9,983 bases of DNA, taken from NCBI GenBank assembly GCA_964604565.1, contig CAZRZN010000151.1, forward strand, positions 1 to 9,983. The letters run 5' to 3'. Source of the stretch: CAZRZN01 sp964604565 (GTDB taxonomy: Bacteria; Pseudomonadota; Alphaproteobacteria; Rhodobacterales; Rhodobacteraceae). A program made the position numbers and the translations under genes. The notes under the pieces are model-generated. The model did not search any database. It was not told the origin of the DNA and was given only the letters and a program-made list of their open reading frames with translations. Of the stretch, positions 1-5,922 are shown in pieces (position 1 is the first letter of the stretch; the number at the start of each line of letters is the position of its first letter).

Positions 1-179
1 CAAATACCCTCTGCCCAAACCCGCCCACCAAAAACGGTTCTCTGATTGCGGCTGTCGTTTTTGCCGTCACATAAACGTATGAGTTTTGGCCGCATACCCT
101 CGCAGAACCGGACTTTCGCAGCGGTCATTGGCAAGGTCTGGTGAGTGAGAGAAAACATAGCCTTCTGCAGCGAAGATTT

Positions 180-773
180 TCAGACGCGCAACGCTTCGAT
201 GTCCCTGGCAATATCCTCAGCAATCCGCTCTACGCGGTCATCAGCGTCCGTCCGCTGCGCATAGGCGCGCAGGCCGAAGATCGCCGATTGCAGGCGTGCG
301 GCAAGCTGTTCTGGGTCGGCCTCGGGCGCGATCTCGCCCGCGTCCCGTGCTGCACGGAATGCCTCGGCAAAGGCCGTCTCTGTCTGCCGCATCATGTCCT
401 CGACCAATCGGCGCAACTCCGGCTCATCATTGGGTGTCTCCAAAAGCGTTTTCACGAGCATGCAGGCTCGTGAGGGAAGCGCTCCGCGCGTGATCCCCCC
501 GAACATTCTCACATGCACGGCGAGCCCGGCGATCGGCGAGCCGGACTGCGCGAGCGCCTCTTCGAGCGCCGACCGTCCCGACCTGGCATAGCGATCCAGC
601 GCGGCGCGGAATAATGCTTCCTTTGATCCGAAAGCGGCGTAGATGGACCCGGGCCGCATATCGAGCACACGCTCAAGATCTTTGAGCGAGGTCATGTGGT
701 AGCCGCGTGCCCAGAACAGGTCCATCGCCGCCTTCAGCACCTTGTCCCTGTCATATGCTGCCGAACGGCCCAT
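180..773 (-). CDS. TetR/AcrR-family transcriptional repressor
   Basis: The 197-residue product has the TetR plan: an N-terminal DNA-binding domain (about residues 8-55) with the helix-turn-helix around 27-47 and the typical GSIYAAFGSKEALF stretch, then a helical ligand-binding domain. The ATG at 771-773 is chosen because GGAGGAG (minus strand, 777-783) lies just upstream; a GTG at 789-791 would add six residues but has no such site. It is divergent from the AhpD-like gene at 890, and three palindromes in the spacer are its likely operators, implying autoregulation plus control of that gene. Residue C104 sits in a CMLVK motif that resembles the CLTVK motif around the reactive Cys106 of E. coli NemR, as I remember that sequence. 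The inducer is unknown. Family assignment is secure; redox sensing is inference. Confidence 0.93.
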   Translation of the reverse strand: MGRSAAYDRDKVLKAAMDLFWARGYHMTSLKDLERVLDMRPGSIYAAFGSKEALFRAALDRYARSGRSALEEALAQSGSPIAGLAVHVRMFGGITRGALPSRACMLVKTLLETPNDEPELRRLVEDMMRQTETAFAEAFRAARDAGEIAPEADPEQLAARLQSAIFGLRAYAQRTDADDRVERIAEDIARDIEALRV

Positions 774-791
774 GCTCTCCTCCGATCTCAC

Positions 792-807
792 TTGAGTGAT
801 CGCTCAA
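792..807. promoter_or_regulatory. TetR operator palindrome 1
   Basis: TTGAGTGATCGCTCAA is a 16-bp inverted repeat with one mismatched pair. It is closest to tetR, about 20 bp upstream of its ATG, where a bound repressor would block its transcription. It shares the half-site TTGA(A/G)(C/T)G with the other two palindromes in the spacer. Assignment to the adjacent TetR protein is inferred from position and form. Confidence 0.75.
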
Positions 808-813
808 TAAATA

Positions 814-833
814 ACTTGAACGGGCGTTCAAGT
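814..833. promoter_or_regulatory. TetR operator palindrome 2
   Basis: ACTTGAACG and CGTTCAAGT form a perfect 9-bp inverted repeat around a central GG. It is the most symmetrical of the three sites. Its centre is 24 bp from that of palindrome 1 and 40 bp from that of palindrome 3. Its position mid-spacer suits control of both divergent promoters, whose -35/-10 elements I cannot place confidently. Confidence 0.78.
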
Positions 834-855
834 AAAGTTATCCCGACAAGCGAAC

Positions 856-871
856 TTGAACGATCACTCAA
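856..871. promoter_or_regulatory. TetR operator palindrome 3
   Basis: TTGAACGATCACTCAA is a 16-bp inverted repeat with one mismatched pair, combining the two half-site variants (TTGAACG and TTGAGTG) seen in the other palindromes. It ends just before the AAGGAG ribosome-binding site of the AhpD-like gene, so a repressor bound here would sit at or downstream of the start of transcription. Confidence 0.75.
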
Positions 872-889
872 ATAAGGAGATGCGAAATT

Positions 890-1459
890 ATGGCTGATTT
901 CACTAAGCACACGTTGGAAACCGCCCCCGAGGACAGCCGCCCGTTGCTGGAGAACTCTAAAAAGGCCTTTGGCCGCCTGCCCGGCCTGCACGCTGTGATG
1001 GCAGAAGCCCCCGCGCTGCTGGAGGGATACCAGAAACTGCACAAGCTGTTCGCGGAGCAGACGACCTTCGACAAGGATGAACTCACCGTCGTTTGGCAGA
1101 GCATAAATGTCGAACATAGCTGCCACTACTGCGTCCCGGCGCATACTGGCATTGCCAAGATGATGAAGGTCGACAACGCGATCACGGATGCGCTGCGCAA
1201 CGAGACCCCGCTGCCCAGTGATCGCCTTGAGGCGCTGCGGACATTCACGCTTTCCGTTGTGCGTGACCGCGGCAATGTAGACGATGCCGCCGTGACAGCG
1301 TTCCTCGATGCAGGTTTCACAAAGCGTCAGGTGCTCGAGGTGATCCTCGGCGTGTCGCAAAAGGTCATGTCGAACTACACCAACCATCTGGCCGAAACGC
1401 CTGTCGATGAGCCGATGAAAGCATTCGCTTGGGAAAAGGCTCGCAAAGACGCAGCCTGA
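890..1459 (+). CDS. Carboxymuconolactone decarboxylase-family (AhpD-like) protein
   Basis: The product has 189 residues and belongs to the all-helical carboxymuconolactone decarboxylase/AhpD superfamily. The diagnostic stretch is E75-H76-S-C78-H-Y-C81-V-P-A-H85, the CxxC plus downstream His used by AhpD-type enzymes for peroxide reduction through a cysteine pair. The cysteines argue for an alkylhydroperoxidase-type or thiol-disulfide role and against a decarboxylase. There is no signal peptide, so it is cytoplasmic. AAGGAG at about 874-879 precedes the ATG. It is divergent from the TetR gene and lies downstream of its operators, so it is probably derepressed by the TetR ligand. A hairpin follows 47 bp after the stop. 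The family is clear; the natural substrate is unknown. Confidence 0.9.
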   Translation: MADFTKHTLETAPEDSRPLLENSKKAFGRLPGLHAVMAEAPALLEGYQKLHKLFAEQTTFDKDELTVVWQSINVEHSCHYCVPAHTGIAKMMKVDNAITDALRNETPLPSDRLEALRTFTLSVVRDRGNVDDAAVTAFLDAGFTKRQVLEVILGVSQKVMSNYTNHLAETPVDEPMKAFAWEKARKDAA

Positions 1460-1501
1460 TGCGGGGACGCCTCTGAGGTTCGCTTCGCGTCCTAAGACAA
1501 T

Positions 1502-1672
1502 CTAACCCCGGCACTTGAACGGTGCCGGGTCTACCTTGGTTGAAAACCTGTGCTGAAACCAAAGCCAAGCGACTGCTACATATACTGCTCCTATGGAACC
1601 GTTGCATGCCAGCCAATCCAGGAAGGCAACTGTTGCGGGTAGCGTGACAATAGCCCCCAGACAGAACTCCAT
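1502..1672 (-). CDS. Possible small membrane protein (doubtful ORF)
   Basis: A 56-codon ATG frame encodes a strikingly hydrophobic peptide with two possible membrane segments (about residues 3-22 and 27-40), followed by a short charged tail. I recognise no family. No ribosome-binding site is visible, and the 3' end runs through the hairpin assigned to the opposite gene. The local base composition is less GC-rich than neighbouring genes. It could equally be chance or a fragment of a decayed element. Confidence 0.18.
   Translation of the reverse strand: MEFCLGAIVTLPATVAFLDWLACNGSIGAVYVAVAWLWFQHRFSTKVDPAPFKCRG
1507..1529 (+). terminator. Hairpin after the AhpD-like gene
   Basis: CCCGGCAC and GTGCCGGG form a perfect 8-bp stem around a 7-nt loop (TTGAACG). 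The stem strength and the place 47 bp after the stop suggest a terminator. There is no proper T-run afterwards (TCTACCTTGGTT), so it may be a weak intrinsic or Rho-assisted terminator. The loop copies the TetR operator half-site. Confidence 0.55.
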
Positions 1673-1676
1673 AGCC

Positions 1677-1692
1677 AAAAACGGTCGTTTTT
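1677..1692. repeat. 16-bp palindrome AAAAACG-GT-CGTTTTT
   Basis: A perfect 7-bp inverted repeat is separated by GT. The 11-mer CCAAAAACGGT, which overlaps its left arm at 1676-1686, also occurs at 28-38, before the tetR gene. The short spacer suits a protein-binding site better than an RNA hairpin. Function unknown. Confidence 0.45.
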
Positions 1693-1738
1693 ATCCAAGC
1701 GGCATGGAGTGTCAAAAACGTTAGAAAGCTCATAGGCA

Positions 1739-1769
1739 CAAACCCTTGGCAAAGCCTTTGCCAGGTTTG
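1739..1769. repeat. 31-bp interrupted palindrome
   Basis: The arms CAAACC + TGGCAAAG and CTTTGCCA + GGTTTG are fully complementary over 14 pairs, interrupted only by a 2-nt bulge (CT) on the left and a single central base. As RNA it would be a strong hairpin; as DNA it could be a binding site or the end of an old element. No T-run follows on either strand, so it is not a standard terminator. Confidence 0.45.
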
Positions 1770-2151
1770 TCGCGTTTCAGGCATACCGCACAGAAGCCGG
1801 CATTCGCCGCGCTACAGAAAATAGGGAGATTGGGCTCGAAGCATACGAACGCCCGTGTGACGGACCACGTCGCGGTTATCGACACATCTGGTGAGGGGCT
1901 TGGCAAACCAGACGCGCCTCCCGCACGCGGGCCGGGCAAGACCGATCCGGTCCCGGCTTGGCGCGTTGCGCAGGCCCGATGCACGACCCCTTGGCACCCT
2001 GTGCATAATATTGCATCTCCCGCCGCGTGCATGTCCTTGCGGGCGGGCGCGCGTCCCCGGCGCGGAGGCCATACAACTTGGGCGACACTGGTCCGAACCG
2101 ACCCCATAGGCCCGGATCGAAACCGACCCTGGCCTGCGGCCCCGCCTGCCC

Positions 2152-2847
2152 TCAGGCGCGCGGGCCGATCGCCGTCTCGATCCGGCCCAGCCCTTCGATC
2201 TCCACCACGCAGGTATCGCCGGGGACCATGGCGCCGACCCCGGCGGGCGTGCCCGTCATGATCAGATCGCCGGGCGCCAGCGTGACCGTCTCCGACAGGA
2301 TCGCGATGACTTCGGGCACCGACCAGATCATCTCCGACAGGTCGCCCTCCTGCCACGTCTCACCGTTCAGCATCAGCCGGATAAAGCCCTTTGCGGGATG
2401 GCCGCAGGCCGCCACCGGATGCACCGGGCCGATCACCGCCGAGTGGTCGAACCCCTTGGCCAGATCCCAGGGGCGCCCCAGCTCCTTGGCCGCTGCCTGA
2501 AGATCGCGCCGGGTCAGATCGTTGCCGACGGCATAGCCCCAGACATGCGACAGGCTGTCGGTCTCGGCGATGTCGCGCCCCGCCGTGCCGATCGCGACCA
2601 CCAGTTCCGCCTCGAAATGCAGGTTTTCGGTCTGCGGCGGATAGGCCACGGTCACGCCGCTGTCGACCACCGCATCCGCAGGCTTGGTAAAAAAGAACGG
2701 CGGCTCGCGGTCCGGATCCTTGCCCATCTCGCGGGCATGGGCGGCATAGTTGCGCCCCACGCAGAAGATCCGGCGCACGGGCAGACGCTCATCGCGTCCG
2801 GCGACTGCAACAGACGCCTGCGGGGGCGGCGCAAAGACATGGGCCAT
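2152..2847 (-). CDS. Fumarylacetoacetate hydrolase-family protein (acylpyruvase/fumarylpyruvate hydrolase-like)
   Basis: The 231-residue product matches the single-domain FAH/FAHD1 class in length and motifs. These enzymes hydrolyse a C-C bond in acylpyruvates, or decarboxylate oxaloacetate, using Mg or Mn. The expected metal ligands are E79 and E81 (in HFEAELVVAIG) and D110 (in VGNDLTRRD); K131 and H37 fit the catalytic positions, and MTGTPAGVG near residue 197 is the family C-terminal signature. AAAGGA lies 8 nt before the ATG. It starts 45 bp after the aldo/keto reductase stop on the same strand, so the two probably form an operon. A 6-bp hairpin (2143-2158) overlaps the stop without a T-run. 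The similarity to fumarylpyruvate hydrolases hints at aromatic ring-cleavage products, but the substrate cannot be fixed from sequence. Confidence 0.9.
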   Translation of the reverse strand: MAHVFAPPPQASVAVAGRDERLPVRRIFCVGRNYAAHAREMGKDPDREPPFFFTKPADAVVDSGVTVAYPPQTENLHFEAELVVAIGTAGRDIAETDSLSHVWGYAVGNDLTRRDLQAAAKELGRPWDLAKGFDHSAVIGPVHPVAACGHPAKGFIRLMLNGETWQEGDLSEMIWSVPEVIAILSETVTLAPGDLIMTGTPAGVGAMVPGDTCVVEIEGLGRIETAIGPRA

Positions 2848-2892
2848 CGGGGAGGTCCTTTCGTGAGGGGATCCGGCCGGGATGCCGGGTGG

Positions 2893-3897
2893 TCAGCAGT
2901 AATCTTCTGGACCGATGAACTGATCGACGGAATAGCGCGCCCCATGCGCCCAGCCCACCGGCACGCGGCGTTCGATCTCTGCCTTCAGATCGTCCTCCAG
3001 CGTGATCGATGCACCGCGCACCAGATCCTGCAAATGATCCGCGCTGCGGGTGCCGGGGATCGCATGCATCGTCCTGCCCTGCGACAGCACCCATGCGATG
3101 GCCAGCGTCGCGGTGGACATTCCCGCCTCTGCGGCCAGATCGCGCAGCGGCTGGCTGGCCGCGATGTTGCGTTCCAGATTGCCGCCGGTGAAGCGCGGAT
3201 TGACCTTCAGGAACGGCGCGGCGGCGACACGCTCCGGCGTGGGCGGCGTGTCCGTCAGCAACCCGCGCCCCACCGGCGAAAAGGCGACCAGCGCGGTCCC
3301 CAAATCCTCGCAGGCCTTGATCATGCCAAGCTCCGGCAGACGGGTCTGGAGCGAATATTCCGATTGCACCGCCGCCACCGGATGCACCGCATTGGCCCGC
3401 GTCAGGCTGGTCGGCGCGATCTCCGAATAGCCGAAGGCGCCGATCTTGCCCTTGGCGATCAGCCCGGCAAGCGTCTCCGTCACCTCTTCGATCTCCAGCC
3501 GCGTGTCGCGCCGATGCACGTAGAACAGGTCCACCCGGTCGAGGCCCAGCAGCTTCAGGCTCTTGTCCAGTTCCGCCTCAAGATGTTCGGCGGAATTGTC
3601 GTAGATCCGCGCTCCGGTCTCCGGATCCTTCGTGACCGATGCCTTGGTGGCGATGCGAAAGGGGATCTGCCCCTTGTCCGCATAGCGCGACAGGTAGCGG
3701 CCGATGATCTCCTCCGACAGGCCCATGCCGTAGATATTCGCGGTGTCGATGTGATCGACGCCCGCCTCCAGCGCCGCGTCCAGCAGCGCGTGGCACTCCT
3801 CCTCCGGCGCGGCCCCGTAAAACCCGGCAAAGGACATCGCCCCGATGCCGATTGCCGAAACCTCCGGCCCGTTCTGTCCCAGTGGTCTGCGCAACAT
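2893..3897 (-). CDS. Aldo/keto reductase
   Basis: The 334-residue product is a (beta/alpha)8 aldo/keto reductase, an NAD(P)H-dependent carbonyl reductase. The catalytic tetrad is visible: D51 and Y56 (HIDTANIYG), K85 (ATKAS) and H128 (FYVHRRD). The C-terminal cofactor region is represented by AIPGTRSADHLQDLV. The ATG at 3895-3897 is chosen because homology begins at MLRRPLGQNGPEVSAIG and AGAGGG lies about 6 nt upstream; the frame stays open for another 82 codons upstream, but that part looks non-coding. It is the first gene of a probable operon with the FAH-family gene and is divergent from the riboswitch-controlled transporter operon. The substrate is unknown; this broad-specificity family often cannot be assigned more precisely. 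Confidence 0.92.
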   Translation of the reverse strand: MLRRPLGQNGPEVSAIGIGAMSFAGFYGAAPEEECHALLDAALEAGVDHIDTANIYGMGLSEEIIGRYLSRYADKGQIPFRIATKASVTKDPETGARIYDNSAEHLEAELDKSLKLLGLDRVDLFYVHRRDTRLEIEEVTETLAGLIAKGKIGAFGYSEIAPTSLTRANAVHPVAAVQSEYSLQTRLPELGMIKACEDLGTALVAFSPVGRGLLTDTPPTPERVAAAPFLKVNPRFTGGNLERNIAASQPLRDLAAEAGMSTATLAIAWVLSQGRTMHAIPGTRSADHLQDLVRGASITLEDDLKAEIERRVPVGWAHGARYSVDQFIGPEDYC

Positions 3898-4157
3898 GAC
3901 CTGCCCTCTTTTCAATTCCGGGCAGACAGTGACCACAGATGTCCCCGATGGCAAGTCCCTGCCCGACTGTCGGCGCAGATCGCAACCGCCGGTGGGATCC
4001 CCCGGCGGCGCCTTCGATCCGGTCCATCCGCACACCCAAGGCGTGCCGCCCGGTCCCGTCGCGCCCGTGAGGGCGCACCGTCGCCAGCAGGGTCGCATTC
4101 GGCCTGTCCGGGTCGCATTGGTCATTGCCCCGGCACACGGCATCTGTCACACAAGGG
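3898..4157. promoter_or_regulatory. Divergent intergenic region with GC-rich hairpins
   Basis: This spacer must carry the promoters for the aldo/keto reductase operon (minus) and the B12-riboswitch transcript (plus). I cannot place -35/-10 elements convincingly. Two inverted repeats stand out: CCGCCGG/CCGGCGG (3986-3992 with 4002-4008) and GCGCCC/GGGCGC around a GTGA loop (4061-4076). No gene is supported here. Confidence 0.4.
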
Positions 4158-4341
4158 GTGTGACCGGTCCCGGTGCGATCCACCGGGGGAAAGAGGGAAT
4201 GCCGTGCGGCGCAGGTCTTGCGCTCATTCGGCAGCTGCCCCCGCAACTGTAAGCGGAGAGCCGGGCCAAAACGCCACTGGACCATTCCGGGAAGGCAGGC
4301 CCAGGCAACGACCCGCAAGCCAGGAGACCTGCCGGACACAC
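4158..4341 (+). ncRNA. Cobalamin (B12) riboswitch aptamer
   Basis: The conserved elements appear in the right order and spacing: CGGTGCG then GAGGGAA (about 4171-4199), the core GCCCCCGCAACTGTAAGCGG (4237-4256), GCCACTGG (4273-4280), GGGAAGGC (4289-4296), GACCCG, and the hallmark B12 box GCCAGGAGACCTGCC (4319-4333). The closing stem P1 can form from GTGTGACCGG (4158-4167) and CCGGACACAC (4332-4341) with a single mismatch. The RNA binds adenosylcobalamin or a related cobalamin and normally represses the downstream genes when B12 is plentiful. The five transporter genes that follow in the same orientation fit this: cobalt uptake is needed only when cobalamin is short. Orientation and identity are secure. 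Confidence 0.97.
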
Positions 4342-4491
4342 GTCGCGGACCCGCGGCGTTTCCACCGGACGACGGGGTGTGCGTCTGGCCTGTTCCGGCA
4401 GGGCAAGACGCCTGCCGTGATCCGGGCCACGCCGTCCCTGAAATCCATCGAAACCCGCGCCGGGGATGGCGCGACATGGACAGGGACAAAG
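4342..4491 (+). promoter_or_regulatory. Riboswitch expression platform with sequestered ribosome-binding site
   Basis: GTCCCTG (4434-4440) is exactly complementary to CAGGGAC (4481-4487), which contains the AGGGA ribosome-binding site of the gene starting at 4492. The enclosed 40 nt contains another perfect hairpin, CGCGCC/GGCGCG (4456-4461 with 4468-4473). Upstream, CCGGCAGG (4395-4402) can pair either with CCTGCCGG in the B12 box/P1 strand (4328-4335) or locally with CCTGCCG (4411-4417). No hairpin is followed by a T-run, so control of translation is more likely than intrinsic termination. The pairings are read from the sequence; the switching model is inference. Confidence 0.6.
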
Positions 4492-5295
4492 ATGGCCAGC
4501 CGTCTCGAACATCTGCAACGGGCCTGCGCCGCGGCGCTTGCCCTCACGCTGCCCGCGCCGGTTTCGGCGCATTTCCTTCTGGAATACACCACGGAAACGA
4601 TCATTGCGCGCCCCGGTGACGTGCCGGTCAAGCTGATATTCTGGCATCCCTTCGGAAATGGCTATGTCATGGAAATGGCGCGCCCGCGTGCGTTTTTCAT
4701 GGTGCATCGCGGCGACAGGACCGATCTGCTGGACACGCTGGAACCGGTCGCATTCCGCGGGGCGGAGAACACCGCCACCGCATGGCGCGGAACGGTCCCG
4801 GTCAAACGGTCGGGCGATTACATCCTCGTGACGGAACCCGAACCCTATTTCGAGGAATCCGAGGATAAGTATATCCAGCAGATCACCAAGGCCTTTCTCA
4901 ACCGCAGCACGCTGCCCACCGATTGGGATAGCCCGGTGGGCCTCCCGACAGAGATCCTGCCCCTGAGCAAACCCTACAACGTGCTGGTCGGCGGCAGCTT
5001 TACCGGGCGGGTGCTGTCAGAGGGGGCACCGGTTCCCGGCGCCGAGATCGAGATTGAATACATGGCCGCCGAACCGGACATGGACGCGGCCGGCACCACG
5101 ACCCCGACCGTCGACCCGCCACCGGGCGGCGCGCTGGTGCTCTATTCCGACGCCAACGGCTATTTCACCTTTTCCGTGCCGCGCGCCGGGCACTGGGGCT
5201 TTGCCGCGCTGGGTGTCGGACCCGAAACCGAACATGAGGGCAAGCCGCTCAGTCAGGATGCGGTTCTGTGGATCCGCGCCTGGGATCTCGACTAG
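4492..5295 (+). CDS. DUF4198 (NikK-like) periplasmic component of cobalt/nickel uptake
   Basis: The 267-residue product starts with a signal peptide: a basic N terminus, a hydrophobic core (about residues 11-22) and a likely cut after PVSA, residue 26. The mature protein would begin His-Phe-Leu-Leu-Glu, typical of DUF4198/NikK-like proteins linked to nickel and cobalt transporters. The WHPFGNG motif (51-57) follows, then an acidic stretch (EPEPYFEESED), and the C-terminal part is beta-rich with a YSDANGYFTFSVP carboxypeptidase-regulatory-like segment. It is thought to handle metal outside the membrane for the CbiM subunit 9 bp downstream; the exact role is not established. The frame is open far upstream, but the ATG after AGGGAC is right because the signal peptide begins there. 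First gene under the B12 riboswitch. Confidence 0.85.
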   Translation: MASRLEHLQRACAAALALTLPAPVSAHFLLEYTTETIIARPGDVPVKLIFWHPFGNGYVMEMARPRAFFMVHRGDRTDLLDTLEPVAFRGAENTATAWRGTVPVKRSGDYILVTEPEPYFEESEDKYIQQITKAFLNRSTLPTDWDSPVGLPTEILPLSKPYNVLVGGSFTGRVLSEGAPVPGAEIEIEYMAAEPDMDAAGTTTPTVDPPPGGALVLYSDANGYFTFSVPRAGHWGFAALGVGPETEHEGKPLSQDAVLWIRAWDLD

Positions 5296-5304
5296 GGGAC
5301 GGCA

Positions 5305-5922
5305 ATGCATATCGTGGACGGAGCACTTTCCAACCCGGTCGTCATCGGCGGCGCCGTCGCCGCGGCGGGCGGCATCGCCCTTGGCCTGCGCGCCCTGCCG
5401 TTGGAGCGTATCCCGGCGGCGGGCGTGCTGTCGGCGGCGTTTTTCGTGGCCTCGCTGATCCATGTGCCGCTGGGTCCGTCGTCGATCCACCTGATGCTGA
5501 ACGGGCTGGCCGGTCTGATCCTTGGCTGGGCCGCCTTTCCGGCGCTGTTCGTCGGACTGACGTTGCAGGCAGTGTTCTTCGGCTTTGGCGGGTTGACCGT
5601 GCTGGGGGTGAACGCGGTCAACATCGCGCTGCCCGCCGTGCTGACAGGCGTGATCTTCGGTCGGCTGGTCGCGCGGTCCCGCCCGCTGGCCGCCGCGATC
5701 TGGGGCGGGATCGGCGGCGCCTTCGCCATCGCGCTGACCACGATCCTCGTCGCGCTGTCGCTGGCGCTGACCGGACGCGAATTCCTCGCCGCCGCGCATC
5801 TGGTTCTGGTGGCGCATCTGCCGCTCATGGCGGTCGAGGGCGTGCTGACCGGCTTTGCCGTTCTGCTGGCCCGCAAGGTCAAGCCGGATCTTTTCACCGC
5901 CCTGCGCGAGGCCCCGGCATGA
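5305..5922 (+). CDS. cbiM: Cobalt ECF transporter substrate-capture subunit CbiM
   Basis: The 205-residue, very hydrophobic protein begins MHIVDG, the signature of CbiM/NikM S components; there the N-terminal amine and His2 bind the metal. A second conserved block, IHVPLGPSSIHLMLNG (residues 52-67), supplies further histidines (H53, H62) expected near the site. Six to seven membrane segments fill the rest. It captures Co(II) (or Ni) at the membrane and works with CbiQ and CbiO. AGGGGA precedes the ATG at 5305. Its TGA overlaps the next start (ATGA at 5919-5922), pointing to translational coupling. No CbiN gene accompanies it. The B12 riboswitch upstream favours cobalt over nickel. Confidence 0.93.
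   Translation: MHIVDGALSNPVVIGGAVAAAGGIALGLRALPLERIPAAGVLSAAFFVASLIHVPLGPSSIHLMLNGLAGLILGWAAFPALFVGLTLQAVFFGFGGLTVLGVNAVNIALPAVLTGVIFGRLVARSRPLAAAIWGGIGGAFAIALTTILVALSLALTGREFLAAAHLVLVAHLPLMAVEGVLTGFAVLLARKVKPDLFTALREAPA

Larger units (their letters stand above)
1530..2151. other. Gene-poor region of mixed composition
   Basis: Apart from the doubtful small ORF overlapping its left side, I see no convincing gene in these roughly 620 bases. Open frames here have no recognisable family, no ribosome-binding site and overlapping alternatives on both strands. The left half (to about 1870) is visibly richer in A and T than the flanking genes; the right half is very GC-rich. Several palindromes (1677-1692, 1739-1769) and a TGCAT-rich cluster (1979-2032) are present. 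It could be a remnant of an inserted or decayed element, but no terminal repeats or transposase motifs are recognisable. Confidence 0.5.

Noticed and set aside
162..175. Possible terminator after tetR (CTTC/GAAG hairpin)
   Set aside because: The stem is only 4 bp, and the T-rich stretch begins several bases later; too weak to annotate.
1730..2356. Minus-strand frame with cysteine-containing C terminus downstream of the FAH gene
   Set aside because: Its N-terminal part overlaps the FAH gene out of frame, no ribosome-binding site or domain is visible, and other frames in the stretch are equally open because of high GC.
3898..4143. N-terminal extension of the aldo/keto reductase frame
   Set aside because: The extension lacks any family similarity, while a ribosome-binding site and the conserved N terminus support the start at 3897.
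2398..4491. Very long open plus-strand frame upstream of and continuous with the DUF4198 gene
   Set aside because: It runs antisense to two clear genes and through the riboswitch, has an Arg/His-rich composition typical of shadow frames, and the signal peptide fixes the real start at 4492.
5017..5897. Minus-strand frames opposite the DUF4198 and cbiM genes
   Set aside because: Low-complexity Arg/Gln/Ala-rich translations and no family match; the plus-strand genes are clear.
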